Source of the DNA: a virus | Reading direction: 5' to 3' (one strand) | Length of the DNA: 21,983 bases | IMG/VR virus record: IMGVR_UViG_3300047392_000254 | Span: 1 to 21,983 of that record | Part shown: piece after piece, positions 15,988-21,983 of the stretch | Layout of the letters: the number at the start of each line of letters is the position of its first letter | Numbering within the stretch: the stretch's first letter is position 1 | Position numbers and translations under genes: made by a program | Notes under the pieces: model-generated | Databases searched by the model: none | What the model was told of the DNA's origin: nothing | What the model saw: the letters and a program-made list of their open reading frames with translations, nothing else

Positions 15988-16383
15988 TTAGCCGTAATAA
16001 TCCTGTACTTCTTTTGGTGTGGCTAAACGAAACCCCTCCTCTTTATCAAAAATTTGTTGAGCTTTATCTTTATGCATTGCTACAAATGGGTGATCTTTTG
16101 TAAATGTATATCCCATAATATCATATCTAAAGTTTGCTCTTGTCATCATAACCAATACGGTATCCTCTGTACGTTCTGCCTTTGGATCAAATACTGGAAG
16201 GATTTCAATCTCTTCTTTTGCGTCCTCTACGTCTTTGAGTGTCTTCTCATAAACTGCATAAGTTACGCCTTCTTCTGCAAGGGCTGCGATTATGTCTTGC
16301 TTGTTTTTTAGGCCTTCTGTCTCAACTGCAAACTCTTCTGCAATCAATCTAAGTTCTGCGACCTTTAATGTGTCAAAAGACAT
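15988..16383 (-). CDS. Small head-region protein with SAP/HeH-like N-terminus
   Basis: A 131-aa protein directly after the MCP terminator-promoter unit, with the strong ribosome site AAGGAG. Residues 1-40 (TLKVAELRLIAEEFAVETEG, then KNKQDIIAALAEEG) resemble a SAP/HeH/LEM helix-extended-helix, often DNA or protein binding and seen in many phage proteins at this place. Residues 45-68 are acidic and the C-terminal part (VLVMMTRANFRYDIMGYTFT) is probably a small beta domain. It could decorate the capsid or act in head maturation. I know no decisive motif, so function is open. Confidence 0.5.
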   Translation of the reverse strand: MSFDTLKVAELRLIAEEFAVETEGLKNKQDIIAALAEEGVTYAVYEKTLKDVEDAKEEIEILPVFDPKAERTEDTVLVMMTRANFRYDIMGYTFTKDHPFVAMHKDKAQQIFDKEEGFRLATPKEVQDYYG

Positions 16384-16410
16384 TTATTACTCCTTTTTCT
16401 AGGTAAAACC

Positions 16411-16439
16411 ATTATAGCATTGTATAATTAAAATGAAAA
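16411..16439 (-). promoter_or_regulatory. Extended -10 promoter for connector and tail genes
   Basis: On the minus strand: TTTTCA (16434-16439), a 17-nt spacer ending in TGC, then a perfect TATAAT (16411-16416). The -35 box begins inside the U-run of the MCP terminator. The 131-aa gene starts 27 bp after the -10, with AAGGAG in between. Confidence 0.8.
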
Positions 16440-16461
16440 GCCCCCAAAATTAATTGGGGGC
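16440..16461 (-). terminator. Rho-independent terminator after the major capsid protein
   Basis: On the minus strand an 8-bp stem GCCCCCAA/TTGGGGGC with a 6-nt loop is followed by UUUUC. It lies about 20 bp after the MCP stop. Terminator and promoter abut, forming a single punctuation unit. Confidence 0.88.
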
Positions 16462-16482
16462 CTTTCTTAGATTAATTCCTAA

Positions 16483-17532
16483 TTAGGAAGCAACCTTAAC
16501 GTTCTTAACAACTACCCAAGCATCTGCCTGCTCGATCTGAACGCCGACTCTTGTGTACATTGTGTACTCAATTGAGTCCTTGCGTGGCCAGAAGAAGCGG
16601 TAAACAGTTACATCACGCTTAACACCAATAACAACGTTATTTGGGAATGTCAAGTGGACGTCTCCGTGTGAACCTGTGGCCTGTGAGTAATCTCCAGCCT
16701 GTGTTTCTGGAAGTAGTGGAACTTCAACGATTGGAATACCAAATGCGTATGGTGCAACGTATCCTGCTGGGCCTGATACTGGTGCAACCTCACCACGGAT
16801 GATGCCAGAAGCAATATCCTGTGGGTTAACGTTCTGAATATTCTGTGATGTTGAGTATAGGTAATCCTGGATCAAGTTTGATCCTGCAAGGAAGCGGAGG
16901 TCTGTACGACGCTGCTTGTACTTACGTGGAAGTGCCTTAAGTGCAGAGTTAAATACTGCACGAGAAAGTCCTGCACCTGCTGCGTCAACTACGTGACCGT
17001 GTGCCTTAGACTTCTTGACTACACCGTCAAATGCCTTATAAAGTGCATCTGATGAAAGTGCTGTATCACCATTAAGAAGAACATCTTCGATGTCGTTTCC
17101 AGCCTGTGTTGCCATCATACGTGCGATGTGGTCTTCTAGATCTGGACCTTCGATGTTATCTTCTAGTGACTCTGTTGAGAGTTCCCAGTCGAGACGAAGC
17201 TTCTTTGTTGTGAGAGAAATCTTTGAGAATGTAACAGCTGCGTTTGATGCAGTGTTATCTCCTTCTGTAGCGAGCTTCATAAGCTTCTCGCCAATTCCGA
17301 CTCTGTCGATTTCTGTGGTGTCTGACTTCATTCTGACAGTACGTGCGACCTTACCAATTACGGTTGCGTCAAACATATAGTCTAGGAAGCGAGCAGACTG
17401 TTCTGGATTGAGGAGACCACCGTTGCCATTTTCTGACCCTACGTGTGTTCCTGTACCACCAGTTGTTGATGCGAAAGTACCTGTAGCTGTTGTTCCAGCT
17501 GCGATTGCTTTCTCTAATGTTTCATTGCTCAT
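16483..17532 (-). CDS. Major capsid protein (HK97 fold)
   Basis: A 349-aa capsid subunit that follows the protease-scaffold. The N-arm (first 45 residues, Gly/Thr/Ser-rich) leads to LNPEQSARFLDYMFDATVIG. An E-loop region LRLDWELSTESLEDNIEGPD and spine helix DLEDHIARMMATQAGNDIED follow, then FLAGSNLIQDYLY in the A-domain. GIPIVEVPLLPE and VGVQIEQADAWVVVKNVKVA form the P-domain and end. There is no long delta domain, in line with a separate scaffold on the protease. AGGTGA lies seven nt before the ATG. Arginine and lysine codons lean to CGT and AAG, unlike neighbours, as expected of the most abundant virion protein. A lysine-asparagine crosslink cannot be judged. Confidence 0.93.
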   Translation of the reverse strand: MSNETLEKAIAAGTTATGTFASTTGGTGTHVGSENGNGGLLNPEQSARFLDYMFDATVIGKVARTVRMKSDTTEIDRVGIGEKLMKLATEGDNTASNAAVTFSKISLTTKKLRLDWELSTESLEDNIEGPDLEDHIARMMATQAGNDIEDVLLNGDTALSSDALYKAFDGVVKKSKAHGHVVDAAGAGLSRAVFNSALKALPRKYKQRRTDLRFLAGSNLIQDYLYSTSQNIQNVNPQDIASGIIRGEVAPVSGPAGYVAPYAFGIPIVEVPLLPETQAGDYSQATGSHGDVHLTFPNNVVIGVKRDVTVYRFFWPRKDSIEYTMYTRVGVQIEQADAWVVVKNVKVAS

Positions 17533-17548
17533 TATTATTTCACCTACC

Positions 17549-18130
17549 CTAGTTAAATATTTCGTTTACGGAACCGAGGAAAGAACCGTTCCATTTTGAT
17601 TTTGTTGTTGTTGCTACCAAAGACCCGCCAAGGTCTGAGGACTTCTTAATTGCTGTATCGCCTTCTACGGCATCTACACGCTTCTGAACACCGTCGATGG
17701 TGCTCTTTATTTCTGTTACAGCTGCACTAAGTGCGCTGTGTTTTTCTGCTAACTCTGTAATCTGAGCATTTACGCCCTTGCTAAAAGTCTCTACAGTTTC
17801 TTTAATTTCTGAAACCTGTACTGCATTTGCCTCTGTAGCCTTGCTAAGAGTATCTGCAAAGAATCCCTTTAGGTCTACTAACATTTTTGCAAAATCAGGC
17901 TCTTCAACTTCTACTGCAGCATCTGCTTGAGGAGCATCAACCGACTTAAAGACATCTACAGAAGCAGAGTCTGCATCTTCTGCTGAATCAGCAGCTGGTG
18001 CATCTTCAACAACAGGAGCATCTGATGCTGCTGCAGTCTCTTCAACGATTTCTGTTTCTGCTGGTGCTTCTGCAACTGGTGTTGCTTCTACAACTGCTGA
18101 ATCTTCAGTGTGTACGTTTAGTTTTTCCAC
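17549..18130 (-). CDS. Nested scaffold protein from internal GTG
   Basis: In frame within the protease-scaffold, AAGGAGGT (18137-18144) stands six nt before GTG at codon 264. Translation from here gives 193 aa starting MEKLNVHTEDSAVV: the acidic linker and coiled coil without the protease. Lambda makes Nu3 from inside C in the same way, providing scaffold in excess over protease. The ribosome site and frame are seen; use is inferred. Confidence 0.6.
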   Translation of the reverse strand: MEKLNVHTEDSAVVEATPVAEAPAETEIVEETAAASDAPVVEDAPAADSAEDADSASVDVFKSVDAPQADAAVEVEEPDFAKMLVDLKGFFADTLSKATEANAVQVSEIKETVETFSKGVNAQITELAEKHSALSAAVTEIKSTIDGVQKRVDAVEGDTAIKKSSDLGGSLVATTTKSKWNGSFLGSVNEIFN

Positions 18131-18919
18131 TTCATTACCTCCTTGTACGTTTGCCTGTTTTGCTACGTTTTGTGTTGCAGGCAACGGAACTCTTGACTTC
18201 TTAAATGAAGCAAGAATCTTATCTATCTCTTTTGATTTGTTTATGTCTGAGCTTTCAACCCATCCAATTAGTGTAGCTTCTTTTCCAGTGACTGGAGAAG
18301 AATATGTTTTGTCTGTTGAGATAAAAACAGAATCGCTTTCTTCACAATAAAAAATATTTTCTGTAATGACATCTGCTGCCATGCCTTTAAATACTAGCTG
18401 GCCATTCATTTTTTCAATTGAAACAATGTTGCACATTTCGTTTGCTGGAGAATCTACAATAGACAATTCTACGAGATCATACTCTTTGATAAATCTAACT
18501 GCTTCTCCTGTTGCTTTGTTAACTTCATTGTCTGAATCTTTAATTTTCCCGCCAATTGAAAAACCAGAAAGAGTGCCATCAAGAACTTTTTCCCAAGTAT
18601 CTTGTGCACCCTTTGAAATGTAAGATGTAACATAAACTCCGTTATAAAATGTCTGAGACTTTTGATCGTAGTATGTTTCTGGCTTAAATGAAACAACTTT
18701 ACCAACAGCAAGAGGCTGATGCATCTCTCTTAGATTACCTCTAAAGTTTTCAAATGCTTTGATGCTTGCTTCTGCAGTAACAACATCTCCTGTTTGATCT
18801 ACATTGTCTAATGTAGCAAAACCAGAAACAGTTCTTTTCTCCCTATTCACTTTTGTGAAAGGGACAGCTAGATGGATGTTTTGGCCGTCGGAGGACCACT
18901 GAGCTTTTTCAATGTTCAT
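17549..18919 (-). CDS. Prohead protease-scaffold fusion
   Basis: A 456-aa protein that scaffolds and then cleaves the procapsid. Residues 1-170 are an S78/U35-type protease. The triad candidates are H67 in REMHQPLAVGKV, S121 in LSGFSIGGKI and E151 in VELSIVDSPAN, matching the HK97 order. Residues about 175-245 form an extra small domain (IFYCEESDSVFIS, TGKEATLIGWVE). Residues 265-335 are an acidic Ala/Glu-rich linker; 335-430 are a coiled coil typical of scaffolds (FFADTLSKATEA, QITELAEKHSALSAA). It ends in WNGSFLGSVNEIFN. The start is ATG with no ribosome site but a -10-like TAAAAT 7 nt upstream, suggesting a leaderless message. An internal GTG at residue 264 has its own strong ribosome site. 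Confidence 0.9.
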   Translation of the reverse strand: MNIEKAQWSSDGQNIHLAVPFTKVNREKRTVSGFATLDNVDQTGDVVTAEASIKAFENFRGNLREMHQPLAVGKVVSFKPETYYDQKSQTFYNGVYVTSYISKGAQDTWEKVLDGTLSGFSIGGKIKDSDNEVNKATGEAVRFIKEYDLVELSIVDSPANEMCNIVSIEKMNGQLVFKGMAADVITENIFYCEESDSVFISTDKTYSSPVTGKEATLIGWVESSDINKSKEIDKILASFKKSRVPLPATQNVAKQANVQGGNEVEKLNVHTEDSAVVEATPVAEAPAETEIVEETAAASDAPVVEDAPAADSAEDADSASVDVFKSVDAPQADAAVEVEEPDFAKMLVDLKGFFADTLSKATEANAVQVSEIKETVETFSKGVNAQITELAEKHSALSAAVTEIKSTIDGVQKRVDAVEGDTAIKKSSDLGGSLVATTTKSKWNGSFLGSVNEIFN

Positions 18920-18926
18920 ATGCTTA

Positions 18927-18955
18927 ATTTTATACGTGTCTATCTAAAAAAGCAA
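18927..18955 (-). promoter_or_regulatory. Possible promoter, leaderless protease-scaffold message
   Basis: On the minus strand: TTGCTT (18950-18955), 17-nt spacer, TAAAAT (18927-18932), then seven nt to the ATG at 18919. Transcription would start at or next to the ATG, and no ribosome site is present. The -35 is weak. Confidence 0.45.
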
Positions 18956-18972
18956 ATAGCAGTTGATTGGAT

Positions 18973-20556
18973 TTAGTCAACCCTTTTCCCGTCGCCTTTT
19001 GCATTTCTGCCTTCGCCGACTTTATCTGAAGAAGCAGCAGATCTCTGAGAATCCCTGGCTCTGGTTTTGCCTGCAGTTGCTTTTTGATCAGCTGCCTGCT
19101 GTGGCTTTAATTCAACCATTTCGTCCCCACCCTCAACAGGTATCATGCCTTTTTTAATTCTAACTTCATTTGGAGTAATTACCTGCATTCTTAGATATCT
19201 TTCATCTATTTGTGACTGAGTATCTTCGTCTGTAAGTGTAAGCTCCTCAAATTTAATTTTTAAAGCATCTGTCTTTTCTTCAATAATAGAATTAATTCTT
19301 TTTTCTAATCTCATTTGAGCTGGACGACAAACCTGCTCTTTAAATGTTTTGTCTGCATCTCTAGCATTTGCCAAAGAAACGCCTTCTGGAACGCCAATTT
19401 TATTAATTGGAACTCTGTGAGCTAAAAGTATTTCGTCTCTATTTGACTGTCTATAAATATTAAATGATGATTCTTGAGCACCAGCTTCAACTGGCTCCAT
19501 TTTAAATTCAACTTTATTATCTGGGGTATCAGCTGGAAGAGGAATATAAAGTGATCTATGATTCTTACCCTTTAAGCCAACCTGGAAAAATTCAAGAAGT
19601 TTTCTTTCTGACTCTGGTGAAAGCTTTGCGCCCTTAACTGTAATAATATATCTTGGGACCGCTTTATTTTCAAAGTAGTCTAGGTTATATCTTCCAGCAA
19701 ACTCATTACCAGCGAGTGCCATTTGAGCTGCCACAATATCTGGTATGCCATAATAATTATTCATAGGTGTATATTTTTTTAAATGAATAATTTCATTTGG
19801 TCTGTCTTCTACATCCCCAATTGGGTTAGGAGTTTCAGTATCTCCAAAATTTCTAAAAAATACAGCCTTGCCATAAAGAAGTTGCATAAACCCATCACGG
19901 AGTCTTCTCACACGCATTGTCTTGGCAGGGATATGCCCAATATACCCAATGTCTCCGCCAGTTGTTCTGCCTATTTCAATATAGCCATTTCCTGTTGCTT
20001 CTAAATCTGTATATACCTTGATCAACGTTTCTGTAAATGTATCTTCATCATTAGTTGAGTCCAACCAGTCTTGAAGATCTTGCTTAAGCTTATTTAATTT
20101 TCTACGAGCTCTTTCTAGTTGCTTATCATCTGTTATAGCATCTATAGCATCATTAGTTTTTCTTGTTTCCATAAATGAATATCCAAGACCAACAATGTTT
20201 GCTACCTTAGCATTAATAGCAGCATAGTTATATGTAGAAACTTCATAAATTTGTGATAGATATTCTAGATTATAAATTGGCTGAACAAGGTCGAACATTG
20301 CATAGCCAGTAACGGCTTGCTGCAAAAGGTTTTGTTGTGTAGCCGCACCATCTTTGCCAGTAAAAGATTTTGCAAAGTCTCTGTTGACTTTTCTTTTAAA
20401 GTTTGTGCCAAGCCCTCTTACTTTTTTAAGTTCGTCAATGCCTATTGCAAATGGATCAATATGTTCTTTTTCTTTTTTAAAAGAAAATAGGTCTGAACTA
20501 TTTTTTACAGAAACTTCATATGTATCTTCTGGCTCGTCTTCTAGAAACTGCGTCAT
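18973..20556 (-). CDS. Portal protein
   Basis: A 527-aa protein forming the dodecameric ring for DNA entry and exit. The pattern is that of PBSX/SPP1-type portals. It has an N-terminal helix region ending EVSTYNYAAINAKVANIVGL, and wing domain LIKVYTDLEATGNGYIEIGR with IPAKTMRVRRL. RPNEIIHLKKYTPMNNYYGI and PDIVAAQMALAGNEFAGRYN follow, then the stem region LLAHRVPINKIGVPEGVS. The tail is charged and low in complexity (about 485-527, KTRARDSQRSAASSDK). The ATG overlaps the previous stop as ATGA, with GGGGGAG upstream. Its place before the protease and MCP is standard. A distinct head-morphogenesis protein after the portal is absent. Confidence 0.92.
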   Translation of the reverse strand: MTQFLEDEPEDTYEVSVKNSSDLFSFKKEKEHIDPFAIGIDELKKVRGLGTNFKRKVNRDFAKSFTGKDGAATQQNLLQQAVTGYAMFDLVQPIYNLEYLSQIYEVSTYNYAAINAKVANIVGLGYSFMETRKTNDAIDAITDDKQLERARRKLNKLKQDLQDWLDSTNDEDTFTETLIKVYTDLEATGNGYIEIGRTTGGDIGYIGHIPAKTMRVRRLRDGFMQLLYGKAVFFRNFGDTETPNPIGDVEDRPNEIIHLKKYTPMNNYYGIPDIVAAQMALAGNEFAGRYNLDYFENKAVPRYIITVKGAKLSPESERKLLEFFQVGLKGKNHRSLYIPLPADTPDNKVEFKMEPVEAGAQESSFNIYRQSNRDEILLAHRVPINKIGVPEGVSLANARDADKTFKEQVCRPAQMRLEKRINSIIEEKTDALKIKFEELTLTDEDTQSQIDERYLRMQVITPNEVRIKKGMIPVEGGDEMVELKPQQAADQKATAGKTRARDSQRSAASSDKVGEGRNAKGDGKRVD

Positions 20557-20891
20557 TTGACAGCTCCCCCTCTTAATACTGAATCTTTATATTCGCCAAT
20601 ATCAAGTGGGTCTGGGGTTAGCCCCCACTTAAGTCTCTGGTTTTGATGCTCAAACTCTTCATCATCAATTTTTCTTCTACCAGACAAAAATTTAGGCTGA
20701 CCTTCATAAATGCCATAGTGTCTTACTGCATCTGCAAGGGCGGCCATTCTAGAACGATTGCCTTTTTTAGATGTTATAGAAAGAAAGTTACCATCGTCAT
20801 CGCCAATCCAGCGTCCATCTGGCATTTCCCATACGTAAATTCCGAGTGTTGTTTCCTCGATGATCTGACTTTTTTGATTTAAGATGTCCAT
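20553..20891 (-). CDS. Small conserved-type protein upstream of portal, function unknown
   Basis: A 112-aa acidic protein overlapping the portal ATG by four bases. It has GIYVWEMPDGRWIGDDDGNF (a strand-turn-strand with a Trp pair), KGNRSRMAALADAVRHYGIY and then RRKIDDEEFEHQNQRLKWGL. No catalytic motif is visible. It is the first gene of the block after the hairpin and promoter at 20901-20940. The ATG lacks a ribosome site and lies nine nt from the -10, so it is probably leaderless. Coupling to the portal suggests a head role, but I do not recognise the family. Confidence 0.6.
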   Translation of the reverse strand: MDILNQKSQIIEETTLGIYVWEMPDGRWIGDDDGNFLSITSKKGNRSRMAALADAVRHYGIYEGQPKFLSGRRKIDDEEFEHQNQRLKWGLTPDPLDIGEYKDSVLRGGAVK

Positions 20892-20900
20892 ATGTTAAAT

Positions 20901-20929
20901 AGTTTACCATTAGTATTGATAAAAGTCCA
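20901..20929 (-). promoter_or_regulatory. Promoter for the portal-head block
   Basis: On the minus strand: TGGACT (20924-20929), a 17-nt spacer ending in TGG, then TAAACT (20901-20906), an extended -10. The -35 is the 3' arm of the preceding hairpin. Nine bases separate the -10 from the ATG at 20891. Confidence 0.5.
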
Positions 20930-20940
20930 GTTTATGGACT
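20924..20940 (-). terminator. Likely terminator after the LamG-like gene
   Basis: On the minus strand AGTCCA/TGGACT forms a 6-bp stem with a 5-nt loop, followed by UUUAUC. It lies about 33 bp after the gene end. It is weaker than the other two. Confidence 0.55.
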
Positions 20941-20972
20941 AGGCAAATACAACTTTTAAAGATCTATGCACC

Positions 20973-21983
20973 CTACTCGTCCAAAGATCTCAAGAAATAC
21001 GGAGTTCCCGACAGACCAGTTGCACTTTCTGATATCTGAATTCTAGTTTCTTCAACGGAATATACGTTATCTGAGCAATAAAGGCTATAATTATCTTGCA
21101 CATCACTTAATGTAAATGGGTTTTCATAAAAAGCGATATTGCTATATGTATTATCCGTGCCATAATTTAGCCCATCTTGGCTTTGATTAAACTTTATATT
21201 TGTAGCTGCTGAATCCAATACCAATACTATATGGTGAAATATTTTATCTAATAAAAATGCAGATATATTTGTCGCATTTGTCCTATTAATACCATTTACA
21301 TATATTGCACTAATTCCATTTTTTGATATCACCCCGCTATCACTCCATTGAAAATAGGATGAGTCAGAGGAGTATAAAACATTTTTGCCAGCGCTTGGTG
21401 CAAATATCATCTCGACTGTTCTAGGGCTAATTGAAACATCTGCTGAAAACCCATGCCCTTCATACATCGAAAGCCCATTGTTTTTATTTTGCATTCTAAT
21501 TGGATAATTATAGTACCCTAAAGAATAATCATAATCTGAATAGATTCTGCCGCCTGAATTATCTGAATAAAAATCTTTGTTTGAGTACATATCAATTTCT
21601 AAGCTGTCAAAATATGGGAGATCAAATGATGAGTCCAGTGTTGTCATTGTAACTCTTATATCCAATATAGGACTACTTAAGTTTTGATTTTTGTTATAGT
21701 ATGGAAGGGGGTAATGATTCTTGCATACTACCCAATCTTCTCCTGGCACAGAAACCTCAACCATTATATTGTCTACATCTTGACCATAAGAAATTCTAGA
21801 TGAAACAATATTTTCTGGATTAGGTACATAAATTCTTTCTTCAAAGATAAAAGTTTTTTCTTCAACTGATTCTGTCTGCTCAAATTCAATTCTATTATAT
21901 TTTGAATTATAGTATGCATCCGCTACTACAATTTGGTCTAAAGATTTTATTCCAGGGTATCTATATGATATATCTGGCTTAAT
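20973..21983 (-). CDS. LamG/concanavalin-like structural protein, partial (N-terminus off right edge)
   Basis: The frame is open from the right edge to its stop, giving at least 336 residues; the ATG at 21764 is only internal, as 73 codons above it are open with no stop. The C-terminal 180 residues look like a LamG/concanavalin-type sandwich: MYEGHGFSADVSISPRT is followed by VEMIFAPSAGKNVLYSSDSS. Then come ISAIYVNGINRT, IFHHIVLVLDSAATNIKFNQ and the ending NIAFYENPFTLSDVQDNY. This fold is usual in phage appendages and fibres that bind sugars. It is upstream of the portal block and separated from it by a terminator, so it may belong to a different unit. The role as a surface appendage is inference. 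Confidence 0.7.
   Translation of the reverse strand: MKPDISYRYPGIKSLDQIVVADAYYNSKYNRIEFEQTESVEEKTFIFEERIYVPNPENIVSSRISYGQDVDNIMVEVSVPGEDWVVCKNHYPLPYYNKNQNLSSPILDIRVTMTTLDSSFDLPYFDSLEIDMYSNKDFYSDNSGGRIYSDYDYSLGYYNYPIRMQNKNNGLSMYEGHGFSADVSISPRTVEMIFAPSAGKNVLYSSDSSYFQWSDSGVISKNGISAIYVNGINRTNATNISAFLLDKIFHHIVLVLDSAATNIKFNQSQDGLNYGTDNTYSNIAFYENPFTLSDVQDNYSLYCSDNVYSVEETRIQISESATGLSGTPYFLRSLDE

Noticed and set aside
18108-18623. Plus-strand open frames opposite the protease gene
   Set aside because: They are antisense shadows with skewed composition, no ribosome sites and no family resemblance.
18932-18972. Terminator after the portal gene
   Set aside because: Only a 5-bp GTTGA/TCAAC stem with a 10-nt loop, and the T run is 14 nt away.
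20973-21764. Complete 263-aa gene starting at 21764
   Set aside because: The frame above this ATG is open to the window edge, so the gene is partial.

Overview
The window is a densely packed virion-structure region of a tailed bacteriophage with siphovirus-type architecture (HK97-fold head, long non-contractile tail). Every gene lies on the minus strand, so it reads right to left. The DNA is A+T-rich by eye. Many junctions overlap by a few bases (TAATG or ATGA), there are no tRNA genes or CRISPR arrays, and no gene-free stretch exceeds about 115 bp. The host cannot be named from sequence alone. Apparent leaderless starts and the general style of the proteins are compatible with a low-GC actinobacterial phage, but that is an inference.

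Head region (21983 to 16483). The right edge holds the C-terminal part of a LamG/concanavalin-like structural protein. It ends at a hairpin, and a promoter next to the hairpin appears to drive a small 112-aa gene, the portal, and a fused prohead protease-scaffold. The protease-scaffold carries an internal Shine-Dalgarno and GTG that would make the scaffold alone, as in the lambda C/Nu3 arrangement. The major capsid protein (MCP) follows.

Connector and tail-tube region (16470 to 12463). A strong terminator follows the MCP, and an extended -10 promoter follows that at once. It drives a 131-aa protein with a SAP/HeH-like N-terminus, a head-tail adaptor with an extra Ig-like N-terminal domain, a head-closure protein, a neck protein, a tail-completion protein and the major tail protein (MTP). 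The MTP is followed by a second strong terminator and a second extended -10 promoter.

Tail assembly region (12416 to 1). This holds a G/GT tail-assembly chaperone pair with a clear -1 frameshift site (A AAT TTG), a very large tape-measure protein (2673 aa), a distal-tail-like protein, and a large tail hub/minor tail protein that runs off the left edge.

The most notable discovery is an apparent ADP-ribosyltransferase domain inside the tape-measure protein, at about residues 1370-1512. It has an R-G motif, an S motif and an ExE motif in the right order and spacing. It sits in a roughly 500-residue inserted block bounded by repeated tape-measure linker motifs. Because tape-measure proteins can enter the cell with the genome, this could be an injected host-modifying enzyme. 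The second notable feature is the repeated terminator-then-promoter punctuation after the two most abundant virion proteins (MCP and MTP) and again upstream of the portal block.
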